Assembly: GCF_900110415.1 (NCBI RefSeq)
Contig: NZ_FODR01000001.1
Coordinates: 868,001-932,000, forward strand
Length of the DNA: 64,000 bases
Direction: 5' to 3'
From: Mucilaginibacter sp. OK283
GTDB taxonomy: Bacteria; Bacteroidota; Bacteroidia; Sphingobacteriales; Sphingobacteriaceae
A program made the translations under genes and the position numbers. The first letter of the stretch is position 1, and each line of letters opens with the position of its first letter. Below are positions 16,169-25,754 of this stretch, piece by piece. The notes under the pieces are model-generated. The model saw only the letters and a program-made list of their open reading frames with translations, was not told the DNA's origin and did no database searches.

Positions 16169-17194
16169 TTAATTTAAACTCTCATCACTATTTAATTGCT
16201 CCTCAATGATAGCCCTTAGTTCCTCTCTATCCGGTAAGTAAAGCTGGTATTTACTGACAAACAATTGAGAAGAAATGTTATGCATTGCATATTGTATAAG
16301 CAAATCATCCTTTTGTTTGGCTAGGACTATACCTATCGGAGGGTTGTCACCTTCGGTATTTTCTTCGTTCTCGAAATATCCGAGATACATATTCATTTGG
16401 CCTATGTCTTCATAACCAGCTTCTTCCTTTTTCAGGTCAATCAGGACAAAACATTTGAGTATGCGGTGATAAAATACCAGGTCTACGTAGTGGTGCCGGT
16501 TGCCTAATGTAATGCGGTATTGTCTGCCAATAAAAGCAAAACCCTTGCCTAACTCAAGCAGGAAGTGCTGTAAATGCTCAATAATCCGTCTTTCCAGTTC
16601 TGACTCGGTGTACTGATGAGGTTCGGGTATTTTGAGGAAGTCTAATATGTAAGGGTCACGAATAATATCATTAGGGCGTGAAATAGCCTGACCCTGTTTG
16701 GCCAATTGCAGTATTGCATCTTTATCTTTTGCAATAGCTAACCTAAGAAATAACGATGCTTTCTTTTGGCGTCTCAGTTCTGGGATCGACCATTTTTCTA
16801 TTATAGATTGCTGTTCATAAAAACTCCGTTCTAATTTATCGTCAATCTTTAATAATTCAACATAATGCGACCAACTTAATAAGTGAGAAGGCTTCTCACT
16901 TATTGGATACCCCAAGTATAAAAGCCTCATATAAATCAGATTACTTCTACTAAACCCTTTACCGTGAATATTGAATAAATCGTCAGCCAGTTTATTAATT
17001 AATGATTTGCCATATTTTGCACGTTCAGCACCACCTTGCTCAAATTCGACAATATACTGCCCGATTTGCCAATAGGTTTCCAGTAAATTGATATTCACTG
17101 CATGAATTGCTTTAAGCTGACCTTGTTGATAAGTACTGGATATCTGACCTATCAACTTTTTATACTCAAAATTGAAATGAATTGATTCAGTCAT
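16169..17194 (-). CDS. YhcG/DUF1016 family PDDEXK nuclease-like protein
   Basis: The 341-residue protein has the DUF1016 N-terminal domain (about 10-165, with LLSWSHYVELLKIDD and the QQSIIEKWSIPELRRQ segment) and a C-terminal PDDEXK-type domain (about 190-330). The catalytic region reads HHYVDLVFYHRILKCFVLIDLKKEE, an Asp then a D-x-K in place of the usual E-x-K, followed by GQMNMYLGYFENEE. The family is widespread on accessory DNA and is thought to act on nucleic acids, possibly in defence; the role here is unknown. The gene looks more AT-rich than its neighbours, which suggests transfer. Confidence 0.88.
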   Translation of the reverse strand: MTESIHFNFEYKKLIGQISSTYQQGQLKAIHAVNINLLETYWQIGQYIVEFEQGGAERAKYGKSLINKLADDLFNIHGKGFSRSNLIYMRLLYLGYPISEKPSHLLSWSHYVELLKIDDKLERSFYEQQSIIEKWSIPELRRQKKASLFLRLAIAKDKDAILQLAKQGQAISRPNDIIRDPYILDFLKIPEPHQYTESELERRIIEHLQHFLLELGKGFAFIGRQYRITLGNRHHYVDLVFYHRILKCFVLIDLKKEEAGYEDIGQMNMYLGYFENEENTEGDNPPIGIVLAKQKDDLLIQYAMHNISSQLFVSKYQLYLPDREELRAIIEEQLNSDESLN

Positions 17195-17363
17195 AGTTTA
17201 ATGGTTTTTATAAAAATTGTAAAATATAAAGAGACAGGTTTTTAATTTGCTTTTTGCAAAGGTGAAAAAAGGACCTCTAATTTATATTTAAAAAAAATAA
17301 TTTTCATTTCCCACCAGGGTGTTTCCATTAATTACAGTCTTTACAATTAGAGAGACGTAAATA

Positions 17364-18458
17364 ATGATCAACAATATCTGGATACTTATTGGTAAAAAGT
17401 TAAGTGGGGAGGCTACCGCCGAAGAGCTGGCCGAACTTGAAGAACTTTTGCGGCAAGGCGGTACCGATTTATACCCGGTTGATTTACTGGAAAATTTATG
17501 GCGCGAAGAAAATAAAATAAAAGCCGACGACAAGTTGGAAGCTAAATGGGCTGCCTTTGAAGATAAACTTGACGTAGCCGATAAAGCAGAGGCCGACGAG
17601 TTGGCCCAATCAGAAAACCAGGAGCACGGTAAATCTAAATCGGGCATTATTAAGTTTCTTAAGTTTTTTTCGATGGTAGTGGCCGCTTGTTTTGCGTTGG
17701 TGTTTATTTTGATAAACAAAAAAGATGTAACGGGTCCTGTTAAGTCAAACCAAATAACCGCTCCGCAAAACGGCATCAGTAAAATTCAGCTGTCTGATGG
17801 TACAAGGGTATGGCTAAACGCCGGCAGTAAACTAATTTACGATGCCAGCTACGGGCTTGAACAAAGAAAAGTTAGCCTGCAGGGCGAGGCGCTGTTTGAT
17901 GTGGTTAAAGATGCCCAACACCCGTTTATAGTTACCACATCAACAATCAGCATTAAAGTACTGGGTACCCGGTTTAATGTAAGGGCCTATAACAACGATA
18001 AAACATCCGAAGCATCGCTGATACATGGGCGTATAGAATTAACCATTTTAAAAACCCCCGAGAAAAAGATTATTTTAAAAGCCGCCGATAAACTCACCAT
18101 TAATAATGAGCAGCCTGTTTTAACCGGCAAGGCTTTAGTGCCATCAGATAAAAGCATAACCGAAGAAACGCCATTGATGGTTTTGGGGCAGATTCATCAG
18201 GCAAAAAAAGACACGCTGCCTTCTGAAGCCCTGTGGGTTGAAAACAAGCTGGCCTTTGACGCCGAAGACTTTGAAAGCCTGGCCAAACAGCTGGAACGCC
18301 GCTATAATGTTACCATTGTTTTTAAAAACGAGGACCTGAAAAAATTAAGGTTTACCGGCAAGTTTAAAAACGAAACCATAGCCAAAGCCTTAAAAGCACT
18401 TAAAACAACAACCTACTTCCATTATAAAACCGACAATAATCAAGTTTTAATTTATTAA
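17364..18458 (+). CDS. FecR-type anti-sigma factor
   Basis: The protein has 364 residues. A cytoplasmic N-terminal part (1-95) contains the anti-sigma-like segment KKLSGEATAEELAELEELL. One membrane segment follows (about 96-117), then a periplasmic FecR domain (about 137-235, with ISKIQLSDGTRVWLNAGSKL and GEALFDVVKDAQHPF) and a C-terminal DUF4974 domain (about 290-362). It should hold the ECF sigma factor and release it on a signal from the SusC STN domain encoded next. The SusC gene begins 158 bases downstream. Confidence 0.93.
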   Translation: MINNIWILIGKKLSGEATAEELAELEELLRQGGTDLYPVDLLENLWREENKIKADDKLEAKWAAFEDKLDVADKAEADELAQSENQEHGKSKSGIIKFLKFFSMVVAACFALVFILINKKDVTGPVKSNQITAPQNGISKIQLSDGTRVWLNAGSKLIYDASYGLEQRKVSLQGEALFDVVKDAQHPFIVTTSTISIKVLGTRFNVRAYNNDKTSEASLIHGRIELTILKTPEKKIILKAADKLTINNEQPVLTGKALVPSDKSITEETPLMVLGQIHQAKKDTLPSEALWVENKLAFDAEDFESLAKQLERRYNVTIVFKNEDLKKLRFTGKFKNETIAKALKALKTTTYFHYKTDNNQVLIY

Positions 18459-18616
18459 CCATTAAACCATTAATCAAATAGCCTATGCTTAAATAAGTAT
18501 CTAAACTGAAAACCAAAAAGCGGAAGAATGTTCCACCATTCCCCCGCTAATACGGTAAAAGTTAACTACCAGCCCTTTTGAAAACCAAATAGTTAAAACA
18601 ACCTTAATGCTAAATT

Positions 18617-21600
18617 ATGAAAAAAAATGTACCCCGCATTAACCAAGTGCGGTTAAACCAATTTTTGAAAATATTTCTTATGTTTAAATTTATCCTTGCC
18701 CTGGTGATTGTATCGTCATTTCAGGTTTTTGCAAAAGGATATGGCCAGACAGTTATCAATGTTAATTTCCAGAATGTTACCTTAAAGAAGGCGTTCAAGG
18801 AGATCGAAAAAAAATCTGACTACCGCTTTTTGTATAACGACGATATCCTGGCAAAAAATGAATTGCCCGCCAGTCTTAACGTTGCCAATGCATCGTTAGA
18901 TGAAACAATGGCCGCCCTGCTTGCCAAAACCAACCTGGTTTACAAGCTGAGCGAAAATAACCTGGTGATACTGTCAGAAAAAGGTGCCACAGTATCGATA
19001 CTTACCGTAACCGGTAAGGTTACCGACGAGGCTGGTATGCCTATGCCCGGCGTAAGCATCAAAGTAAAAGGAACAAGCGCCGGTTCGCAAACTGATGTGC
19101 AGGGAAGGTATGTACTGAACATTCCGGACGCCAGCGCCAGTAATGTAGTGTTGGTGTTTTCGTTTATAGGATATACTACGCAGGAAGTACCGTTAAATGG
19201 CAGTTCGTCGCTTAATGTTCAGCTTAAAGCATCGTCAAATTCATTAAACGAAGTTATTGTTGTAGGGTACGGATCGGTAAAAAAGAAAGACCTTACAGGC
19301 TCTGTATCGGTAGTAAACGTTGATAATGCCAAAAAAACAGCATCATATGATGTAGCCAAACTATTACAGGGCCAGGCAGCCGGTGTAAGTGTACAGGGAT
19401 CTGGCGAGCCGGGTGGTTTTGTACAAATCAAAATCAGGGGTATATCTACATTTGGTAACAATAGCCCCCTGTTTGTTATTGATGGCGTACCCGTTGATGC
19501 CCCGTTTGATTTTCCTACCGATAATATAGAAACCATACAGGTATTAAAAGATGCATCCGCAGCTGCAATTTATGGTTCGCGTGCTGCTACAGGAGTGGTT
19601 ATCATCACGTCTAAAAAAGGGAAATCGGGCCCTTTAAAAGTTAATTATAACGGCTATTACGGCCTGCAAAATATTGCCAAACGAATGGATGTTACCGATA
19701 GGGTAGGTTATCAAAAAATAACTACTGCTGCGGAGTTAAATGCCGGCTTAACCATAGCCCCTGCAAATGATCCTTCAAACGCGGCCTTCATCAGTAAAAC
19801 CAATACCGACTGGCAAAAGGAAATGTTTAAAACCGGCAAAATACAGGATCATAACCTGAACTTATCCGGCGGCAGCGATGCCATAAGCTATAATGTTGGT
19901 CTTGGTTATTTTGATAATACCAGTACATTATCTGGTCCGCAAAGCTACAGGCGTTATAACTTTACCGGTAGCTTCCAGGGTAAAAAAGGCATATTTAGCT
20001 TTGGTGGTAAAACAGCATACACCCAATCGCACAAAAATAACCCGGCTATTACAAGTTCGCACGCGGTATTTGGCGGTGGCCTTACCAGCATGCTAACTGC
20101 TATACCAACTATGCCGGTTTATGACCCTAACAGGCTGGGCGGCTACGGGGGCAGCGATAACGTAACCCAAAGGGCTATTACCCTTAACGTTATTGGTATG
20201 AATAACCTGGTAACCGATTACAGCAACCGTAACAGGATGTTTGGCAATTTTTGGGGCGAGCTGGAGCTGGTAAAAAATCTTAAATACAAGGTTAACGTAA
20301 GCTACGACCGTACCGATTATGAGAACTTTCACTACGAACCATCATACGATCTGGGTTTTTATTACCTGAATACCAAATATTACCTTAACGATCAAAACGG
20401 TAACGCGCATACTGGCCTGGTTGAAAATACCTTATCGTACCAGTTAACCGCGGGCAAACACAAGCTGGATGTTTTGGCGGGTACATCATACCAGGAAGAT
20501 CATAACCAGTTTGTTACCGGTACAGCGTCGGCCGCCGGCAGCCTTCAGTTTTTTACCTTCGGTTCCATTGCCGATCCAACCTCAAAAGGCTTAGATGGTT
20601 ATAAAGACGCCAGCACTTTGTTATCATACTTTGGCCGGTTAAACTACAACTACGATAGCCGTTACCTGTTAACTGTAAACTTCAGGCGGGATGGTTCATC
20701 AAGGTTTGGTCCTAAAAACCGCTTTGGTAACTTCCCTTCAATTGCCGCTGCCTGGAACGTTGGTAACGAAAAAGCTTTTCATTTACCATCATTCATAAGC
20801 AGCTTAAAGCTCCGCACCGGCTATGGTGTATTGGGTAACCAAAATTTTGCCAACTACATGTACCAGTCATACATCAACGGCAACGCCAGCTACCTGTTTG
20901 GCAACACCCTTGCACCTGGTGCAACCACAGTTGCCGTTAGTGATCCTAACATTAAATGGGAATCTACATCAACAGCAAATGCTGCGGTTGACTTTGGCTT
21001 TTTCAATGATAAACTGGCATTTACCGCCGAGTATTTTTATAAAAAATCTACTGATATCCTGGCTGGTATTCCGTTGCCTTTATCAGTGGGTTCGGTGCCT
21101 GCATCGGTGACGACCAACGCGGCATCAACAGAAAATAAAGGTGTTGAGTTTTCTGTGAGCTATCGCGAAAACATTGGCAAACTACAATTGAACATTACTG
21201 CCAATGCCAATACACTTAAAAACAAAGTATTAAAATTAGGCGGTACCAACAACCCTATATACGGCGCGGGCAGTAAAACTGAAGTTGGCCGCGAAGTAGG
21301 CGAGCTATATGGCTTTGTTACTGAAGGCATTTTCCAAAACCAGGCCGATATTACCAGCCATGCTACCCAAACATTGGCAGCGCCCGGCGATGTTAAATTT
21401 AAAGATGTTAACGGCGACCATGTGATTACTGATGCCGACAGGGTTTACCTGGGTTCGGTAATTCCTAAACTTTATTACGGCTTAAACGTGGGGGCATCGT
21501 ACCAAAACTTTGATGCATCGTTTTTCCTGCAAGGCAGCGCCGGCAACAAGGTATTTAACGGTGTATATCACGACCTGATGGTTGGCCAGTACGGCAACTC

Positions 21601-21958
21601 ATCAACAGCCGAACTGAATTTCTGGACGCCGACCAATACCAATACCAACATACCGCGACCAATCATTGGCGACCCGAACGGCAACTCGCGCTTCTCTGAT
21701 CGTTTTGTGGAAAGCGGCAGTTATATCAAATTACAAAACGCGCAGTTAGGTTATACCATACCTAAAAATATTTTAAATAAAACACATGTTTTCAGCAGCT
21801 TAAGAGTGTACCTGTCTGGTCAGAATTTATTGATCATTTCTAAATACCGTGGCTACGACCCTGATTTTATAAGCGACGGTTTATTTAGCCGTGGCTATGA
21901 TTATGGATCGTTTCCAAATCCAAGAACGGTTATGTTAGGTGTACAGGTAGGATTGTAA
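18617..21958 (+). CDS. SusC/RagA TonB-dependent transporter with STN signalling domain
   Basis: The protein has 1113 residues. It has a signal region to about residue 44, an STN domain (about 45-122, with NVTLKKAFKEIEKKSDYRF), a carboxypeptidase-like domain (about 130-205) and the SusC signature NEVIVVGYGSVKKKDLTGSV. A plug (PLFVIDGVPVDAPFDFP, SAAAIYGSRAATGVVIITSKKG) and the long outer-membrane barrel follow. It imports oligosaccharides with the SusD partner and signals to the FecR/ECF system. Arabinan oligosaccharides are the inferred cargo because GH51 and GH43 genes follow. No defect was seen. Confidence 0.96.
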   Translation: MKKNVPRINQVRLNQFLKIFLMFKFILALVIVSSFQVFAKGYGQTVINVNFQNVTLKKAFKEIEKKSDYRFLYNDDILAKNELPASLNVANASLDETMAALLAKTNLVYKLSENNLVILSEKGATVSILTVTGKVTDEAGMPMPGVSIKVKGTSAGSQTDVQGRYVLNIPDASASNVVLVFSFIGYTTQEVPLNGSSSLNVQLKASSNSLNEVIVVGYGSVKKKDLTGSVSVVNVDNAKKTASYDVAKLLQGQAAGVSVQGSGEPGGFVQIKIRGISTFGNNSPLFVIDGVPVDAPFDFPTDNIETIQVLKDASAAAIYGSRAATGVVIITSKKGKSGPLKVNYNGYYGLQNIAKRMDVTDRVGYQKITTAAELNAGLTIAPANDPSNAAFISKTNTDWQKEMFKTGKIQDHNLNLSGGSDAISYNVGLGYFDNTSTLSGPQSYRRYNFTGSFQGKKGIFSFGGKTAYTQSHKNNPAITSSHAVFGGGLTSMLTAIPTMPVYDPNRLGGYGGSDNVTQRAITLNVIGMNNLVTDYSNRNRMFGNFWGELELVKNLKYKVNVSYDRTDYENFHYEPSYDLGFYYLNTKYYLNDQNGNAHTGLVENTLSYQLTAGKHKLDVLAGTSYQEDHNQFVTGTASAAGSLQFFTFGSIADPTSKGLDGYKDASTLLSYFGRLNYNYDSRYLLTVNFRRDGSSRFGPKNRFGNFPSIAAAWNVGNEKAFHLPSFISSLKLRTGYGVLGNQNFANYMYQSYINGNASYLFGNTLAPGATTVAVSDPNIKWESTSTANAAVDFGFFNDKLAFTAEYFYKKSTDILAGIPLPLSVGSVPASVTTNAASTENKGVEFSVSYRENIGKLQLNITANANTLKNKVLKLGGTNNPIYGAGSKTEVGREVGELYGFVTEGIFQNQADITSHATQTLAAPGDVKFKDVNGDHVITDADRVYLGSVIPKLYYGLNVGASYQNFDASFFLQGSAGNKVFNGVYHDLMVGQYGNSSTAELNFWTPTNTNTNIPRPIIGDPNGNSRFSDRFVESGSYIKLQNAQLGYTIPKNILNKTHVFSSLRVYLSGQNLLIISKYRGYDPDFISDGLFSRGYDYGSFPNPRTVMLGVQVGL

Positions 21959-21978
21959 AATTTATTAAAAACAGAGTC

Positions 21979-23538
21979 ATGAAAACAAACACAAAATATT
22001 TTATATGGGCATTCGCAGCTGTAGTATGCCTTAGCGCCTGTACTAAGAAGTTAGACCAGGTAAATCCAAATCAGCAAACAGCGGCGTCATTCTGGAAAAC
22101 ACAGGCCGATGCTATTGCGGGCTTAAATGCCGCTTATGGCAGTTTAATTATTGATGGTACTTACATGCGTTTTACACCGGCTATGCTGGATATCAGGGGC
22201 GACGATGTACGCAGCAACAGCCCATGGACAGCATTTTATAACATTGGCCGTTTTGCATTAGGCACAGCAGATGGTGCAGGCTACGGCTGGGCTTATGGCG
22301 CATATTACGAAGGTGTTGCCCGTGCCAACCAGGTGCTGGATAATGTGCCCAACATTACAATGGATGCCGGCTTAAAAAGCCGCATACTTGGCCAGGCCCA
22401 TTTTTTAAGAGGATTGTATTTTTTTCACCTGGTTAACTTTTTTGGCAAGGTATCGTTGCCTACCCATTATGTAAAAACATCGGCCGATTATTTTGTAAAA
22501 CAATCAACCGAGGCCGAAGGCTGGAAACAGGTAGAAGATGATTTTACCGCGGCTGCTGCTTTGCTGCCGGCATCCTACACATCAACCAACGGACCGGATG
22601 CAGGACAGATTGGTCGTGCCACTAAAGGCGCCGCCATGGCATTCCTGGGCAAAGCTTTATTGTTTAACAAAGATTTTGCCGGAGCCGCTACGCAGTTTAA
22701 AGCGATTATTGACGCAAACGTGTACAGCCTGGTTGCAAACTACAAAGACAATTTTACCGAAGCCAACGAAAATAATTCAGAATCGATATTTGAAGTGCAG
22801 TTTTCACGCGACGCCGGGGGTACAGACCTTGGCTGGGGCGGTGCGCCGGTATCAACCTGGGGCCGTACATCGGCAAGGGCCATTACATTTGCTCCACGCA
22901 GTTTTGGGTGGACAGACGTGCAACCTACATTTTCGGCATTGAACGAATACATGATCGAAAAAACAGTTGACGGTAACGTTGACCCAAGGGTTGATGCCAC
23001 CATTTATTACAACAAACCCGGCGAGACCTTATATGGCCAATCGTTTTTTGAGAGGTACAAAAATAACCCTGCCGATTTGAACGACATATTTTGTCGCAAA
23101 TATGAAAACGGTGATACCCGTGCTGATGAATTTGACTGGCGCTCGGGCATCAACGAAAGGATTATGCGCTACGCCGATGTGTTGCTGATGTATGCCGAGT
23201 GCCTGAACGAGACCGGCCAAACCGCACAGGCTTATCCGTACATACAAATGGTACGTACCCGTGCCAAACTTCCCGACCTGGCAACTACCAAACCAGGCAT
23301 GACCCAGGCCCAGATGCGCGATCAGCTGGCACATGAAAGGTTGTTGGAGTTTTGTTTGGAAGGTCACCGTTTTGATGATATCCGCCGTTGGGGATGGTTG
23401 CAGGATCCGGCCAAACTGGCTTTATTAAAATCGCGCGATGCCGAGTTTAATACTTACCAGGCAGGCCGCGAATATTTTCCTATCCCGCAATCAGAAATTG
23501 ATAACAACCCTGGTTTTAAACAAAACGCTACTTATTAA
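21979..23538 (+). CDS. SusD/RagB surface glycan-binding lipoprotein
   Basis: The 519-residue protein has a lipoprotein signal ending LSAC (Cys at about residue 21). The SusD-family signatures are QANQVLDN-like helices (ARANQVLDNVPNITM, RILGQAHFLRGLYFFHLVNFFG) and the C-terminal RHERLLEFCLEGHRF-type motif, here AHERLLEFCLEGHRFDDIRRW. It lies 20 bases after SusC and should form the lid of the SusC transporter. The protein ends with the typical FPIPQSEIDNNPGFKQN tail. Confidence 0.96.
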   Translation: MKTNTKYFIWAFAAVVCLSACTKKLDQVNPNQQTAASFWKTQADAIAGLNAAYGSLIIDGTYMRFTPAMLDIRGDDVRSNSPWTAFYNIGRFALGTADGAGYGWAYGAYYEGVARANQVLDNVPNITMDAGLKSRILGQAHFLRGLYFFHLVNFFGKVSLPTHYVKTSADYFVKQSTEAEGWKQVEDDFTAAAALLPASYTSTNGPDAGQIGRATKGAAMAFLGKALLFNKDFAGAATQFKAIIDANVYSLVANYKDNFTEANENNSESIFEVQFSRDAGGTDLGWGGAPVSTWGRTSARAITFAPRSFGWTDVQPTFSALNEYMIEKTVDGNVDPRVDATIYYNKPGETLYGQSFFERYKNNPADLNDIFCRKYENGDTRADEFDWRSGINERIMRYADVLLMYAECLNETGQTAQAYPYIQMVRTRAKLPDLATTKPGMTQAQMRDQLAHERLLEFCLEGHRFDDIRRWGWLQDPAKLALLKSRDAEFNTYQAGREYFPIPQSEIDNNPGFKQNATY

Positions 23539-23553
23539 GTAAGGTTAAATGTT

Positions 23554-23583
23554 ATGCAGGGGCGCTTGTTTACGCCTCTGCAT
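23554..23583. promoter_or_regulatory. Intercistronic hairpin between susD and the GH51 gene
   Basis: ATGCAGGGGCG and CGCCTCTGCAT form an 11-bp stem with one G-T pair around an 8-base loop, 15 bases after the susD stop. It is not followed by a T tract, so it may protect or partly attenuate the transcript rather than end it. Confidence 0.45.
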
Positions 23584-23664
23584 AAAATAAACACAGATTA
23601 GGTTAAAGCTGTGCCGTTTTTTATAAACGGTGCGGCTTATTTAACTCCAAACAAAATTTTTGCG

Positions 23665-25737
23665 GTGATAAAAAAACTTTGCTTGATAATTTGCATATGC
23701 CTCGCGTTTCAGCAACGGGTTAATGCGCAATCCATAAATCAAAAGGAAGCCGTTGTTGATGTTACCATTGATGCAGGCCGCAAAGGGCCGCTAATATCAA
23801 AGCTGGTATACGGGCAGTTTATTGAATTGCTGTTTAATTATTTTGAAGGGGGCCTGTGGGCCGAAATGCTGGGCGACCGGAAATTTTTTTACCCGGTAAA
23901 TTCAAATGAAAAATTAATCCCCGGCAACTCCCGCAATTATTTAGGCCGATGGAAACCGCTTGGCCCCGATGCATTTGTAAAAATGGATAGCGCGAACGCC
24001 TATACCGGCGAGCATTCGGTTAAGGTTGTTATGGACAATAAATCAACGCATGGTATACAGCAAGGCGGGCTCACCTTTTTAAAGAATAAGGCTTATGCCG
24101 GTTACATAATTGTTAAAGCCAAAAAAGGCGCAATAATTAACATTGATGTTATTGCCGATGATAACTTAGGTAACCTGAACATCGCCCTCCCGGTGATAGC
24201 TAACGGGTTTCATAAATACTCCTTTAAGTTTAGGGCTACTGCAGGCAACGCCACTTTTAAGGTATGGGCAAAAGGCAATGGTTCCTTTAATGTTGGTGCG
24301 GTTTCTTTAATGCCTGCTGACAATGTACAAGGCTTCAGGGCCGATATTTTACATGATTTAAAGGAGATGAATTTGGGCATCATCCGCTGGGGTGGTAATG
24401 CTTCATCCGGTTATGATTGGCGAAATGGTATTGGCGACAGGGACAAGCGAGCCCCCAAATATGATTACGCCTGGAGCGCCATGGAATCAAATGATGTGGG
24501 CACAGATGAATATATGACCCTTTGTAAGTTACTGAATGTGGTGCCCTACATAGGCGTAAATGCCGGTTTTGGCGAGGCATATTCAGCTGCTCAATGGGTA
24601 CAATATGTTAATGGATCTGCATCGACACTAATGGGTAAACTAAGGGCTCAAAACGGGCATCCGCAACCCTATAATGTAAAATGGTGGGGTATAGGTAACG
24701 AGATGTATGGCGAGTGGCAACTGGGCCACATGCCTATAAAATACTACGTGATTAAACACGAGGTTTTTGCCCGGGAAATGAAAAAGCAAGATCCATCAAT
24801 AATCCTGGTGGCATCCGGTGCATCACCATTTGAAATGGGTGCGACATCGGTATACGTTAGCCACCCCGAAATTGCACATGTGCCATATAGCTACGGCTCG
24901 GAGCAGGATTGGTCGGGCAATTTACTGACCCACGATGCTAAGTACATGAATTTTATAGCCGAGCATTTGTACCCCATATCCGATTCGGCCTACAACGAAA
25001 AAACGCAGCAGTTTGATCATGTAAACGATTCGTTGCCGCAACGCATCAGGCGCCTGCCTAACCGCATCAAGGGCGCGGCCGAAGCTTTTGAGCAATACAT
25101 GAACACTATTCCCGAAGTTAAAAGCAGGAACATCCTGATGGCGATGGACGAATGGCGTATGAAAGATGGCTGGGGACTGGAAGACGCACTGGCAACCGCA
25201 GAAGGCTTTAATGAGATAGCCCGGCATACCGATATTATCAAAATGTCGGCCTATACATCAACAAGCGCGCCGCTGGGTTTGTTGTACAACGCGACTGCAA
25301 GCGCCATGCAGCCCAACGGCCTCGTTATTAAACTATATGCTGATCATTTTGGCAGTATCCCGGTAATGGTAAGCGGCAACGCCAATCAGCCCCAGGTTGC
25401 CGGTACCACCGGTGCCGACAGGCCCGCCACGTCATCAGGCAGCAGCACTTATCCATTAGATGTAATGGCCGCGCTGACTAACGATGGCAAGAAAATAACC
25501 ATCGCGGTGGTTAACCCAACAAGGCAAACACAAACACTGCAAATACTATATAAAAATATAAGCATTGCTGCCGACGGGCAAAAATGGACCATAGCAGGCA
25601 GCGATTTAAAAGCCATCAATGTGCCGGGAGCTAAACCAACTATCGGCATTGTGCCATCGGCAGTTAAAAATGCCGGCGAGTCGCTCAGCACCGAGCCGTT
25701 AAGCGTAACACTATTTGAACTGAACATTAAACAATAA
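23665..25737 (+). CDS. GH51 alpha-L-arabinofuranosidase (first copy)
   Basis: With a GTG start at 23665 the protein has 690 residues and a clean signal peptide (IKKLCLIICICLAFQQRVNA). An ATG at 23611 would add 18 residues that disrupt it. An N-terminal beta domain with a CBM4/9-like insertion (about 80-200) precedes the catalytic barrel. The acid/base Glu346 sits in GIGNEMYGEW and the nucleophile Glu496 in LMAMDEWRM, followed by the C-terminal arabinofuranosidase beta domain. It removes arabinofuranosyl side chains. A GH43 gene follows after 17 bases. Confidence 0.94.
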   Translation: MIKKLCLIICICLAFQQRVNAQSINQKEAVVDVTIDAGRKGPLISKLVYGQFIELLFNYFEGGLWAEMLGDRKFFYPVNSNEKLIPGNSRNYLGRWKPLGPDAFVKMDSANAYTGEHSVKVVMDNKSTHGIQQGGLTFLKNKAYAGYIIVKAKKGAIINIDVIADDNLGNLNIALPVIANGFHKYSFKFRATAGNATFKVWAKGNGSFNVGAVSLMPADNVQGFRADILHDLKEMNLGIIRWGGNASSGYDWRNGIGDRDKRAPKYDYAWSAMESNDVGTDEYMTLCKLLNVVPYIGVNAGFGEAYSAAQWVQYVNGSASTLMGKLRAQNGHPQPYNVKWWGIGNEMYGEWQLGHMPIKYYVIKHEVFAREMKKQDPSIILVASGASPFEMGATSVYVSHPEIAHVPYSYGSEQDWSGNLLTHDAKYMNFIAEHLYPISDSAYNEKTQQFDHVNDSLPQRIRRLPNRIKGAAEAFEQYMNTIPEVKSRNILMAMDEWRMKDGWGLEDALATAEGFNEIARHTDIIKMSAYTSTSAPLGLLYNATASAMQPNGLVIKLYADHFGSIPVMVSGNANQPQVAGTTGADRPATSSGSSTYPLDVMAALTNDGKKITIAVVNPTRQTQTLQILYKNISIAADGQKWTIAGSDLKAINVPGAKPTIGIVPSAVKNAGESLSTEPLSVTLFELNIKQ

Positions 25738-25754
25738 CAAAACCGGGAAATAGC

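Noticed and set aside
17288..17776. 162-codon minus-strand Ser-rich frame
   Set aside because: It is antisense to the start of the FecR gene, which has clear domain motifs.
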